Source: Diplocarpon mali (Eukaryota; Ascomycota; Leotiomycetes; Helotiales; Drepanopezizaceae). From it: a stretch of DNA of 64,000 nt. Position 1 is the first letter of the stretch; each line of letters starts with the position of its first letter. Location of the stretch: NCBI GenBank assembly GCA_024741835.1, contig JAENRP010000085.1:47546-111545 (forward strand), written 5' to 3'. Of the stretch, positions 1 through 10,625 are shown piece by piece. The position numbers and the translations under genes were made by a program. Below the pieces are notes generated by a model. That model did no database searches. It saw nothing but the letters and a program-made list of their open reading frames with translations, and was not told the DNA's origin.

Positions 1-38
1 CCCCGAGACGCGTCGACCGCAGCGTGGATGTTACTTAC

Positions 39-337
39 AACCCGAACTTGCTGGCTTGGTAGGGATCTCTGGTGAGGTGGTGGATGACGACAATCAGCGA
101 AGCCACGCCGCGCAGTCCGTCGAGGAAGTCGGTATCTCGAACCTTCACCGCGGCAGCTTTCTCGCCGACGGCTGGCGCTCCGCCGCGGGTGAGGAAACTC
201 GGGAGGAGAAACAGTCCCAGTCTCTGAAGCCGGTGGACGGCGCGTGAGCCGCCGTGACGAGTGGATTCGGGGATCTTGTCCCAGTAAGGGATTCGAATGC
301 TCATGATTTGCGGCATGAGGATGCACACGGAAGACAT
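39..337 (-). CDS. Acyltransferase-3 family protein, N-terminal exon (truncated by window edge)
   Basis: First exon of a gene that runs off the left end. The start ATG is at 337-335. About 99 residues are readable, ending in a segment with DGLRGVASLIVVIHH, the characteristic start of the acyltransferase-3 (OafA/NolL-like) membrane domain: the first transmembrane helix with its conserved His. A GTAAGT donor follows at 38-33, so the apparent stop at 35-37 is intronic and the gene continues outside the window. Family members are multi-pass membrane proteins that transfer acyl groups to sugars or other small molecules; the substrate here cannot be told. The Pro/Arg-rich first 60 residues show no signal peptide. 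Later in-frame ATGs near 316 and 304 are alternative starts. Confidence 0.7.
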
Positions 338-1814
338 GGAGTGAAGTCGTGGTCGGTGACGACGAGGAGCACACGAGAAGTGCTCTGGGTACGTAGGCGG
401 AGAACCAATCTCTAGCTCGAGAGGGTTTGCCCCAACGGGAATTAGCCCGTCACATTCTGGGTTTTGAGCGAGCTGATGCCGAGAGCTGTGGTAAACTCAT
501 GTCTCTTGGTTGTCGTGAGAGTGCCGCCCAATACCAAGTGTTTTGCTTTGGGGAAAAGCAATTCGTGCATACCTATATTGATATTGCAAAACACGACCTT
601 CACATCTCGCCCCCGTTCGCCGTAGCTGGGCCAGTCAAAGTGTATACGGAGATGAGTGGCTAAACAGAACTGTCTTGGGCGGAGATGTTCCTGAGACTCC
701 TTGGGCCCTCCTGAGTCTTGCAGCCATCGTACCTCAGCCCATCTCAACGCAGGTAAGCCACTCGCATGCATCCAAGAAATGAACACAGGCGAGATATGAT
801 ACGCGATATTGGATCCGCAACAAAATACAGCGCTTACTCTCAACAATATAGATTCGCCCCTCTTTTCCTGCCATGTTTACCATCTGCGTAGGTGCGTATA
901 GGCGTATATGCCTTCTTCGTAAATTGCTAGAGCGAGCGGGAAACCAGGGCAGTCGTAGTCGCAGGCAACACTACGACGAAACCATATCGCAACATCAAAT
1001 ATCCACCTAGACGGACCTCCTGATTATTTCCAGGCGGGTAACACTCTGCTAGCCACCGCTGGCGGAAATGCATGTCAGCAACAACATATGGCTCCTGGCC
1101 TGGCGCGTGTGCGCAGGCCAAGTAAACACCCCCAAAGCGTGGGTTCCTTGTACAGGAAGATGGTTCCACTCGCGATGTGAGTATAATGCAAGATGCCATG
1201 TGTCGTGCCCACCCAGGGCTGCGAAGCACCACGAAGTAGTCCGATACAGCCCTTACGAAATTCCACGTCTCCGATAGCCCCCCTTTCCATCATCCTTCAT
1301 CCTGATCACCCCGCTGAGCACTCCGTGTGAGCGAGGGTATCTTCTTTGGGAAAAGCCCCCTTGGATCCACCGAAATCATATGGGGTGACCACATCGCTCC
1401 ATGGCGCTGACGTTGGTGGGCGCTGCTGTCCATTGCGCACGTTTGGTCACTCACAACACTGATTGCGAAGCCGGTTTGAGGGGGGTGGAATGGCATGCAT
1501 CAATAATCGGCCTGCAGTAACATGTCAAACATCGACCTTGGGAAAATTACTTGGCGAAACGAGCCTAACAATAGCTTATCCACGGCCTGAGAACTTGCAT
1601 TTGAATCAAAGAATCATTCGTTTGCAAAACTCGACTCTAAACATGTCACGAAACCGAGAGGATTTACTTGGAGATAGATAGATAGATTGGATTTTAAACT
1701 ATTTTCACTTCAAGTGGTGCCCCACCGTCTTTCGGTCCTGTTTTGCCTACAGTGTATTGCAAAAATGGATTAGAAAACTGTACGCAAAATCAAGTCTGTG
1801 TTGCCAGGCGAGCA
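338..1814. other. Intergenic region, no supported gene
   Basis: About 1.5 kb between the acyltransferase start and the aspartic peptidase stop. Antisense open frames of 134 aa (442-846) and 101 aa (927-1232) exist, but I see no recognisable domain, splice pattern or coding consistency in either. A short GATA microsatellite lies near 1673-1685. It could hold promoter DNA or a gene I do not recognise. Confidence 0.4.
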
Positions 1815-3218
1815 CTAAACCTGACCATGACTGTCCCTCCCGCCATTCCGCCGCCGTCGAGAACGCGCTGACTTAGACACCACACGAGTTGCATTTGGTA
1901 CGGATGATGTTCCCTTTGTGATCTCAAGTACGTGCGAAGCGCGTGGGTTGGATATAGTCTGGGCAATGGAAATCTCATTATTGGCGAGATCGAACACCAG
2001 GTACGCGGACCGGATAAAGGTGCTCCCCAAGACGGCACGGCTTTCTCTGACGGGCGAGATGCCAAAGAGGCAGATGCCGCCGTCGTTCGGGAGAGAAAGT
2101 TGTTCAAGGTCGTCTTCGGTGAGACTTAAAACCATTTCGTCCATGGGCACGGAGATCGTGGCTCCAGCGAACGTGAAATCGAGTGTTGTGGATGTATCTT
2201 TGAGAGAGCACGGGACGAATGCCAAATTAAATTCCTCCACGTACTGAGCGCCGACCTGCTGGTAGATGTTGGATGCCATGGGTTCTGGCAAATGCGTAAA
2301 GGCGCATCCTGTATCAAGAAGGGCAGCCTCGGCTTGGTTCTCGGCAATTGCGGTGTCGCCGAAGCTGACCGCAGTGAGAGGGATGAGAAATTCTGCAAAG
2401 CGGCCATCGGTCTCTTGAATTGGAAGAGTCTGAAGGGTCCCAGTAAACTTCGCAGTATCGACACCACCGAACAATATTTTGCCGGTATGCATCTCGCGGT
2501 TCTCCAGCCATATGCTGTAAGCATTCGATTGAACGAGCCCATCCTCAACCATCTGTGAGGATAGAGTTCTGTACGTCTTCTCCTTGTCTTTTCCAGCCTG
2601 CACTTGGCTGATCTCATATCCAATTCCCAGTACTCCTCCTGCCTGCAATGTCAACGAACGCTCATAGCCGATTCCAAACTGTAACTTCTCAAGCGTGGCC
2701 GTCCCGATCGTAAATTTGTCCATCGCATAATCTCCCTTGGCTTCCGATCCATCGGGATAGTTGATTTTGAAGTCGCTTGAAATGTACGAATAGGTTGACG
2801 AATCGTTGGCCGAATAAACCTCAGCAAGTTCGTATGGGCTTGTTTCCGTTGCGCGTGAGTCTGACGAATCTGCATTTACCCAGAGATCGCTACTCCCCGT
2901 GCTGAGGGCTAACCGGAAACTCTGAGCCGGCGTTCCCAGGGTTACATTCGTGAAATATCCGACGTCCTTGGAAGATGTCAGTAAACAAGAGTTGCTCCGG
3001 CAACAATATCTCAAACTGACCCTAACACCCACAGCCGCTTCTGCAGTATTTGCTCTCCTCCTCAACTCATCCCTCGGCGCTATCTTCCGTATCGTGCTCT
3101 GCTCGAATGGGAATCCTACAACTCTCGCTGATCCGTCGGTCCTTCTCTGTAGTTGAAGTCCGGCCGTGCAGATTGATAGCAAACTCGCCGAAACAGCAAA
3201 CGTCGACAGGCCCTTCAT
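1815..3218 (-). CDS. Secreted A1-family aspartic peptidase homologue lacking first catalytic Asp
   Basis: Pepsin/yapsin-like fold. Signal peptide in the first ~20 residues, then a basic propeptide ending near RRRAN. Proposed exons 3218-3033 and 2966-1815 (445 aa); the 66-nt intron 2967-3032 is in frame (GTGGGT donor, TTTACTGAC branch, CCAAG acceptor), and unspliced reading gives 467 aa. Removing it yields a direct run into the conserved DVGYFTNVTLGTPAQ segment. The first active-site motif reads LSTGSSDLWV, so the normal Asp is Ser at residue 84 (codon AGC); the second, LLDTGCAFTHLP, keeps its Asp at about residue 280. Both Asp residues are needed for normal catalysis in this family, so the product is probably inactive or altered. 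The C-terminus is short and Arg-rich (SARSRRRRNGG) rather than the Ser/Thr-rich hydrophobic GPI tail of many fungal yapsins. Could be a pseudo-enzyme or a decaying gene. Confidence 0.85.
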   Translation of the reverse strand: MKGLSTFAVSASLLSICTAGLQLQRRTDGSARVVGFPFEQSTIRKIAPRDELRRRANTAEAAVGVRVSLRYCCRSNSCLLTSSKDVGYFTNVTLGTPAQSFRLALSTGSSDLWVNADSSDSRATETSPYELAEVYSANDSSTYSYISSDFKINYPDGSEAKGDYAMDKFTIGTATLEKLQFGIGYERSLTLQAGGVLGIGYEISQVQAGKDKEKTYRTLSSQMVEDGLVQSNAYSIWLENREMHTGKILFGGVDTAKFTGTLQTLPIQETDGRFAEFLIPLTAVSFGDTAIAENQAEAALLDTGCAFTHLPEPMASNIYQQVGAQYVEEFNLAFVPCSLKDTSTTLDFTFAGATISVPMDEMVLSLTEDDLEQLSLPNDGGICLFGISPVRESRAVLGSTFIRSAYLVFDLANNEISIAQTISNPRASHVLEITKGTSSVPNATRVVSKSARSRRRRNGGRDSHGQV

Positions 3219-3739
3219 GGTTTCCTACATACCATCCAAAGCAGTGTGTGCAATCTCAAGAAACCCATTCTCGCGGGCGGATCCTTAGCATTTATCAGTT
3301 CTTGCAACGCAGGTGACGCGGTCAAGGGCACACTAGGTGTCAAGGATCTGTGAGCCCACCTCCGGCTGTGCGGCAACGGCTTCGTAGACGGCAAACGAAA
3401 ATAGTTACAATAGATCCTGGTGAACGAAAGCAAAGAACATAACCCGGATCATGGGGCCGCGAGGTCGCTGAAGACAACACGAAAAGGCTCGGGGATCAGA
3501 TAAACAAAAATGCTAATAGTGATAAAAATCCAGAATCTGGCAGGTGGCAAAGGCGAACGAATTAGCATTTCAACCGTATCTGCCAGCCACTATAAATAAG
3601 TGATGGAGCGATGCCTGTCCGTGTTTAGTGTTGGAACAAAACATTGGAAATATTCAAGTCGTACTCAGCTCGACTCCAGCAGTAATACTTAATACAAGGC
3701 CTTGGCTGTGCCGGCCCTCCGCAGGCTCCGGCTTGGGAC

Positions 3740-4580
3740 CTTGCTTTTTTTCTTTCCTTTCCTTTGTTTCCTAATTAACATGCTATATTAGTTCTAAACT
3801 ATGTAGCACGCGCGGAAAGCGCTATAGGTGGATTAGGTATAAGAGAAACTAGTATTAAAACTCCTTAGGACCTTGATGTTTTTTCCCTGTTAATGTGCTT
3901 TGTCAGTTCTAAACTACATAACAAAAGCGGAAGACGCTATGATATATCTTTATACATAAGGAGGAACTCGTTTTAAAACTCCTTAAATCTTTATTATTTA
4001 GCCTAGTGTACTATGGTTCCAATTCCTTAAACAAGAGTCTGACCTATACCTTAGTTGATAGTTGTTCCCTCTAAGTCTTAGGCGAGTACGTTCTTAGAAG
4101 GTGCCTTGACAAATAGAGTCGCCTTAGGCTCTCCATTCTCGTGTAAGTTCTTTACGCCGATGGCGGCTATTTAATAAATTATATTAAATCTCTTAATTCT
4201 ATGCGGCGGCTCTCACTTATAACCCTTTTAATCGATTGTAACATTTTCGAAATACATCCTTTTCCTTCTTCCTCCTTGTATACTACAACCCGCCTTTTCC
4301 CTCTTTACATCCTTTGTTAAGCCTTTACTCTAGTCGTAGGTATGTATTTAAACAATCCTAAGTACGCAATTGGAAGGTCGAAAGTATAAGGTATTTATAG
4401 AAGGGATAGTATAAAGAACTTTTCGTTATAAAGCTTTCGAAAAGTGCTAGCTCTATTCGACTTAGGGTTTGATTATTTCAGAATCGAAAGGGTTTGATCT
4501 CAGCTCTGCAGACTTTTTAAAGGAATCTGCAGGTTCGTAAGAGATACCGCGTATAGGTATTAAGTCGTAGTCTCCCTTTA
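3740..4580 (-). repeat. Repeat family R, copy 1 (head duplicated)
   Basis: Shares with the other copies, in the same order: a T-rich end, a block resembling GCTATATTAGTTCTAAACTA, TTTAGCCT..., AGTCGCCTTAGGCTCTC, GGCGGCTCTC, and a Ctype block TTCGACTTAGGGTTTGATT followed by CTGCAGACT. Orientation is set so that the A-rich end is 3'. The terminal ~110 bp occurs twice (about 3755-3870 and 3880-3990), so this copy has a partial tandem duplication or two elements end here. Heavily mutated, no intact frame. Confidence 0.7.
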
Positions 4581-5278
4581 GTACTTAACTTGACTTTTGA
4601 TCAAGTTTTATAATTTTATAACTCGGACGTAACTCCGCGACGAACCTGGCGCTAATTCCACGCTCCGGTTAATGATTAAATCTCTAATAATGGTAAAACA
4701 TAAGAAGATTTGATTGTCAAGTTAAATATAATACAGAAGCACTGATAAATTTGCCTTCGTGTTTGGAGAGTTTTAGTTTAGAAATTCGCAGCGCGATAAC
4801 TAAAAATAAACCGTTTTTACTACATTTAGTAATGCTTCTACCTAAAAATTGAACTGCGATACTTGCTGTGCTATGAAACTTGCTCTCCCCGACTCCAAGC
4901 GGGCCCCGAGTTGAAGAGGAGGCGGACTCGGCTACTAGTATGCGTTGAGCTAGACTAATCAAGTTGGCATTGGGAATAATATTTAAGAGTGATAGTTTGC
5001 CACCTAGGTTTCAGGGGAGGGTAGGGCAATTAGGCAGGTAGTCAGTATCAGCTTAGTGGAATTCCTTCTGCCGCAGATCAAACAGATAAGAATAGTCTTT
5101 AGTTACAAACTGGTACTGTACTTTGATTCGCGTCATTTGCAGGGTCTTGGAGTGTGGGTTTGCAAGGCTAAATTATACTTTCATGCGGTGTCTAGTAGGC
5201 CTGCAACGAAGTATATCTAAGTCAAGTCGTGCGACTCACTCCTTGGAAGCTGATCCTTTTCTCGGAATAGAAAGGGAA

Positions 5279-6010
5279 GATTTTTTTCCATTTTAATATA
5301 CTGTAGTTGTTCCAAGCTATATAACGTAAGTGAAAAACGCTGTAGTTGGATTAGGTACAAGGAGAAAACTAGTATAAAGACTCCAGTGATTCATTATTTA
5401 GCCTGTTACACTTAGTGACTCCCCTTCCTTAGATAAGAGTCTAAGTAATACCCTGGTTAATAGTTATTCTCTCTTGATCTAAGGTAAGTAATGTCTGGAT
5501 AGGTGCTTAAATAAATACAGTCGCCTTAAGTTCCTTCCTTAGGATAAGCTCTTCCTGCCAATTATAACTATTAATTTAATTATATCAAGCGTCTTACTAC
5601 TTATTAGCAGCTCTTGCTTAGAACCCTTTTTATCGACTTTAGCTTTTTAAAAAAGTCTTTAAAAGCCGTAAAGACATAAAATATATCCTTTTCTCGTGCC
5701 CTGTCTTTTTTATACCATAACTTGCCTCATTCCTCTTTGTATTTATTATGAAGCCATGCCTTTAGTCATGAGTATATACTTAAATAATCCTAGAGTACGT
5801 AAGTAGAGAACGAAAGTAAATAGTATTGATAAAAAAGTTGGTAAAATTTTTACATTTCGAAGCTCTCGGAAATTTCTAGGTCTATTTAACTTTAGGGTTG
5901 TTTATTTCGTAGTTGAACGGACTTCATCTTGTCTCTACCGACTCTTTAAAAGAATCTACAGCTTCGTAGGAGACAACACGTATAGGTGTTAAGTCGTCGT
6001 CTCTTATAGG
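5279..6010 (-). repeat. Repeat family R, copy 2
   Basis: Same block order as copy 1, starting at the T-rich stretch near 5280 (TTTTTTTCCATTTTAATATAC) and ending with the block GTAGGAGACAACACGTATAGG near 5965-5985. Divergent from copy 1 mostly by C/T and G/A differences. No intact frame. Confidence 0.7.
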
Positions 6011-6579
6011 GAAGACTTTAGTTGCTTTAGTTGCTTCAAATGCTTACAATATCTACTTTTCTAATACTCTTTTACTAGGGTTTCCGTAGGGTTCGACGAG
6101 CGGAAGGGTAAATTTGCTTCAACTTAATCTAAGGAATCCTTTGTAAGGTTTAGAGAGCTGTCAGAACTAGTTAAATAACTTATTATTTTGCAGCAGGCCA
6201 GATAATTACTCCATGAAAGTATTTTTAGTAACGTAACCCGACCGAAGACCTACCCCTATACAAATGCTAATATGGTATCTGTTTGGTTTGCGAGGAAGTA
6301 ATAACCCCGTTCCAAGATATTTTACATACGGGGCGTGGTGTTCAATACGGGTTGCGCGACCAGCTCCAACAGTACTATTTTTTTTTTTCGAGTACAGCGC
6401 CTCAAAATCAAAGCCAGGGTGAAAGTCATAATTCTAACACCTTGGAATAGCAAGCCAGAAATATCAAACGTCTTCAAGTTTCAAATTAATACAAAGATGC
6501 GCCTCCTTTTTTCAACTATAGTATAGCTTTCTTAAGATAGATTTAATCATTGAGTGTACTTTTAGGATTTTGCGATCTA

Positions 6580-6855
6580 CTTAGTACATAGGGAAATAAT
6601 CTGAGGTTTTCTGTCTGTGCGCTATACTAGAACTTTCTTTTGTACAGGGGTTTCGATAGGGGGTACTTGAAGCTTAGGAATCAATAACAGTTAAGATAAT
6701 TGGAGATTTGATTAGGGAAATGCCAAATAGATGTAAAGCAGTGATTGATACAAAAGGTGGCTATATAAAATACTAAGGAATTTAATGAAAGCAGCATTGC
6801 CAAGAATCTAGTATATACAGACAGAAAACCTCAGATTATTTCCCCATGTACTAAG
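6580..6855 (+). mobile_element. Nonautonomous Tc1/mariner-type element (MITE-like) with a transposase remnant
   Basis: 276 bp bounded by 39-bp terminal inverted repeats at 6580-6618 and 6817-6855 that match at 38 of 39 positions; they begin CTTAGTACAT and are flanked on both sides by TA (6578-6579, 6856-6857), the target duplication expected of Tc1/mariner transposons. Inside, a short frame ending at 6776 reads MPNRCKAVIDTKGGYIKY then stop, which resembles the C-terminus of fungal Tc1-like transposases as I remember them. The element is therefore best read as an internal deletion of a full transposon. It cannot move without a transposase supplied elsewhere. Confidence 0.85.
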
Positions 6856-7345
6856 TACTATATTCGAAATTAAAAAATCAGGTTTAAAATTAGAAGACCC
6901 CTACACCAGCCGAAGACGTGCACAGAGCCAGGAGATAAGATCAAAGAACTGCAGAAACTTTATGTCTCAAAATCAGACTCCTTGTCAACTTTGAAAAAAG
7001 GGTTGCAGCATACGCACCAGTAGAAGGTGAAAAGAGCAGATTTGATGAAGTTTTTATTTCCAAACTCGCAGAGAAGCTTGTGTTAGAGGAGCTAGGCACG
7101 ACACACGCTGCCGCTTGTTACTTACCCCTGACAGCACCAGGGAATTAAACAATAGCATATGGCATTAGATGGGACAATTACTGGGTGTCAACGCCTATAA
7201 TATGGACCTGTGTCAAACGCTGGAATCCTAGTAACTTCATTTATGCCTTGGTTTGAGGCGGCAATCATTTGGATCAAGAGCCTCTTTTCTTTCATCTTCG
7301 TCAATCCCTTCAGGCGATTGATACAGCTCGCATGTAAGTTGCAGC

Positions 7346-8653
7346 ATGCATCTGGTATCTTTACCCCGTCGACGCAAATCAAAGCAGGCTTTCATTCTGA
7401 TCATTCTCGTCTTTTCCTTGTATTATAGCCTCACTCATTTCTCAGAATCTCGCTCATATTCTGGCGACACACTCCGCACCGATGCTCTGGCCACGGACTT
7501 GAAGCCTCTCAGAGGTAAGGGCTTTGACCCCCCAGCAAGAGACTGAGACAAACTGACATGCAAAGATGGAAACGCTACGCTTCTAGCCGCTGCGCCAGCG
7601 TACATTAAGGCTATTATGGACCCAAAAGACACTACATTTGCAAGACTGAAATGTCCTCAGTTGAATTCGAAGCGCTATGGGTATCTGAGTGGCAGTCCTG
7701 CGGATGGTGCAAGCTCGAATCAGAAGTACTTCTTTGCGCTGGACCTTCGCCAATGCGCAAGCCTTCTGCCCCGGCTTTTGGGATCAATCATTGAAACGAT
7801 GAGCTTCCTCGGGCCTGAGCGCTGCTCACTGTCGATTGTAGAAGGGAATTCCGAAGATGGCACATTCGAGATATTGAAAGAGTTCCGAAAGACGGTGGAG
7901 GAATTTGGTGCTGTATACCACTTCGTTTCGAACGACCTCGACCCACTGAAGGGAGAGCGCATAACTGTACTCGCAGAGCTGCGCAACCTTGCTCTAAAAC
8001 CGCTGGTACAGTCTTCAAATCTATCCAATACTACTGTTGTTTTCTTGAACGATGTGGCACTCTGTCCGGACGATATCCTCGAGTTGGTCCATCAAAGGGT
8101 GTGGCAAGGAGCTGATATGACTTGCGGCATGGATTGGACATATGTTGGAGAAAATCCGACTTTCTACGATGTTTGGATCGCAAGCAGCATCACTGGCGAC
8201 TCCTTTTTCGAGATACCTGAAGACGGAAGTTGGGACCTTGCATGGTACCTATTCTGGAACGACTACGAGTCTCGAACTAATTTGGCATTGTTTCAGCCCT
8301 TTCAAGTTTTTGCATGTTGGAACGGAGCTACTGCATTCACGGCGAAAGCGCTAGAGAAGATCCAGTTTCGGCGCTCATTTGAGAATGAGTGCTACCAAGG
8401 CGAGCCAAGGTTATTCTGCAAAGACATGTGGCACCACGGGTTTGGGAAGATTGCGGTGGTGCCGACCGTGAACATTGAGTATTCGGATCAAGGCGCAAAG
8501 AAAATCAAGTTGTTGAAAGGACATGTCTCGGATTTGTTAGATGAGGACAATTCGCAGCATCGGATAAAATGGGCTGCTAGCCCTCCGGAAAAAGTAAAAT
8601 GTATGAGAGGCTATGATCACCAAGAATGGGTACCATGGAATGAAGCTTTGTAG
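7346..8653 (+). CDS. GT69 family glycosyltransferase (CAP59/CMT1-like alpha-1,3-mannosyltransferase)
   Basis: Proposed exons 7346-7514 and 7566-8653 (418 aa); the 51-bp intron has a GTAAGG donor and AACTGACATGCAAAG branch/acceptor, and joining restores frame (KPLR/DGNATLL). An N-terminal hydrophobic segment (QAFILIILVFSLYYSL, residues ~14-29) makes it a type II Golgi-type membrane protein. The luminal domain carries SIVEGNSEDGTFEIL, VVFLNDVALCPDD (likely metal/nucleotide-sugar site), CGMDWTY, WNGATAF and the C-terminal RIKWAASPPEKVKCM segment. These are hallmarks of the cryptococcal CAP59/CMT1 family that adds mannose to cell-wall or capsule glycans. The acceptor is unknown. It sits alone beside a repeat island, with no other glycan genes adjacent. 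A different upstream frame from 7210 is treated as 5' leader. Confidence 0.85.
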
Positions 8654-9646
8654 CGCAATAATCAGCCGACCTAGACGAAAGGCCTGCTGTGCCTGACAGA
8701 GTATCTAAAGCTGGGAGTTCTACCCTCCCCAGGTGATACCTTGACTTTGCATCTCTACAACTGGTTGAAGACTAACTGGAGACTGCCTGCTACTATTCCT
8801 TAATATTTCTCCCGACTTTATATGTGCGCCGAAAAGAAGCTCGATTTTGTGCTTGTTGTTGCCTTATCTTCCTATGCGCGACACCCGCACCAGGTAAGAA
8901 AATACCACAAGTTAATAGTGAAATCCTGGCGGTCAGTAACTTGAAACAAGATATGACGATGGCTTGATCGATGGCTTGCTGCTGTCGACAAGCTCAACTA
9001 ACGTCGTAACAGATTGTGGTCTTAGAGCTCAAATAACTAAGAGTCAGAAAAGGGAAAGCTAGCGTGACTAGCGAGCAGACTTGGAAATTCGAATAGCGCA
9101 ACGTTCCGTTACTTGGAAGACCTTTGAATCGCAGAGACTGTGCCACAGAAACATGATTGGGCAATCGAAGTGAAGCTCGGCGTATATGCGCTGAATACTA
9201 AAGCAACGAAATGGATTGCATTTTGGATGGAATCGTCATGTTTATTCCCCATGGCGATGAAGCAGAATAGGAGTTTGTGAGCCGCAAATTTAAATGTACA
9301 GGCAGAACAGACACGCTATGTGTAGTTGGAAAGATTATCAATAATGGAGGTCCCCATAATGATTTATATATATATTTAGAAAAATTATCGGTATCGATTA
9401 CAAAGATAAAATTGGTACGAATGGCTGTGCCGGCTCGGCCGCACTGAAGCCGACGTGTGAAAGCTAGAAGGTACTGCTGCTTAAGTGTTATGAGTGACTG
9501 GTTTGTGATTGTGACGGTAATTCAAGAACGCTGTGAAAAATTATTGCGGGTCGGAATCCCAAACCTCTGAGCGAAAAAAATAGGGGAGGATATATTTCCA
9601 TAAAGCTGCAAAGCAAAATATGTCAGTACAATACTAACTGGGCCAA
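8654..9646. other. Intergenic region, convergent 3' ends
   Basis: Lies between the 3' ends of the GT69 gene and the rhomboid gene. No open frame or RNA gene is recognisable. It contains an AT-rich tract TTTATATATATATATTTAG near 9362-9380. Terminators of both genes presumably lie here. Confidence 0.5.
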
Positions 9647-10625
9647 TCATCTAGGTCTAAACAAACGCCTTAATGGAGCGCCTCTCCTAATTGCCACGAG
9701 CCACCAGAGCACACCAAACGCCATGCCTCCTAGATGATCAGCGTGTGCTATACCAGGGAGCAACATTCCTTGCATTCCGGCTATACTGACAGCAGCACAG
9801 ACAGCGGTTGCAGCATACAGTGGCATAGGGATGATGATGAATGAAACTTCTGCCAAAGGCATCGCACAAGTCATAGCTCCAATTAAGCCAGAAATTGCGC
9901 CAGATGCTCCTACTCCAGTAATTTCAACTTGGGGCACTTTCGTGCTTCTCCAGAATAATACTTGGGAAACGCCTCCGGCGATTGCAGACCCAAGGTAGAG
10001 TACCACAAAAGAAGGTATGCCCACACGACAAACAGCTATGCGCCCGAAGTTCCATAAAACCCACATGTTGAGCCCGAGATGTATGAACCCTGCGTGCATA
10101 AAGGCCGAAGTGAGAATGGTGTGATATCGGCCAGGCTCAAGACTGCGGACGGACATCAGGAAGTTGTTGTAGAATTTCCCCAGTTTCGCACGAGCCTCTC
10201 TCGAATATTTAGTCGTTGCTTCGTAATTTAAAGCACCATGCCAAAGGAATATGCCAGTACAAGTTCCGATTATGCTTCCCACAACGAGGTTTTCCGGATT
10301 GAAGTGTTCTGACCAGAACGTTGGAGGGTCTTCGTACCGGGCTCTCCGATGCGACGATCGGTATCGTGGCCGTGCAAGTCTCAATGATAACCTTGGTATC
10401 TCGCAGGTACGTCTGTTCACCTGGCATAGGCCTCCAGTACTCAAAGGCCTCCATCGTACTTGTTTTGAGCTCGAATTGACGGGTGAATGTTTAAGCTGAT
10501 CGCGTCAGTTCAATCGCGAATCGCGGAGAGCAAGAATCAAGTTTACTTACCAGAAGCTGAACAACCGAAGACGAAGGACATTGGCGTAGAGTAGAGAATC
10601 CAGGAATCTTTTGATAGAAACTCAT
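9647..10625 (-). CDS. Rhomboid intramembrane serine protease, mitochondrial type (Pcp1/PARL-like)
   Basis: Exons 10625-10551 and 10495-9647 (307 aa). The 55-bp intron (GTAAGT donor, GAACTGACG branch) joins a 25-residue Arg/Ser-rich leader beginning MSFYQKIPGFSTLRQ to the main frame; the ATG at 10625 is the only one that gives a continuous protein. The leader looks like a mitochondrial targeting sequence. The rhomboid core shows HAGFIHLGLNMW (residues ~159-170), the catalytic Ser in GASGAISG (Ser223) and the catalytic His in HADHLGG (His279), with about six membrane helices. Family members cleave single-pass membrane proteins; the yeast homologue processes the dynamin-like GTPase Mgm1 in the inner membrane. 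Assignment to the mitochondrial subgroup rests on the leader and overall length. Confidence 0.88.

Larger units (their letters stand above)
3219..7345. other. AT-rich, gene-free repeat island
   Basis: Four kilobases with almost no open frames, many TAA/TAG triplets and clearly lower GC than the flanking genes. It holds two copies of repeat family R and a 276-bp Tc1/mariner derivative, listed separately. The remainder (about 4581-5278, 6011-6579 and 6856-7345) is also degenerate. One 81-codon antisense frame at 4717-4962 looks less mutated than its surroundings but I do not recognise it. The pattern fits C-to-T mutated transposon remains, as produced by RIP in ascomycetes. Confidence 0.75.

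Noticed and set aside
442..846. 134-codon antisense frame with several Cys and a possible protein-like look
   Set aside because: No domain, motif or splice pattern recognised, and an overlapping frame on the other strand is equally open.
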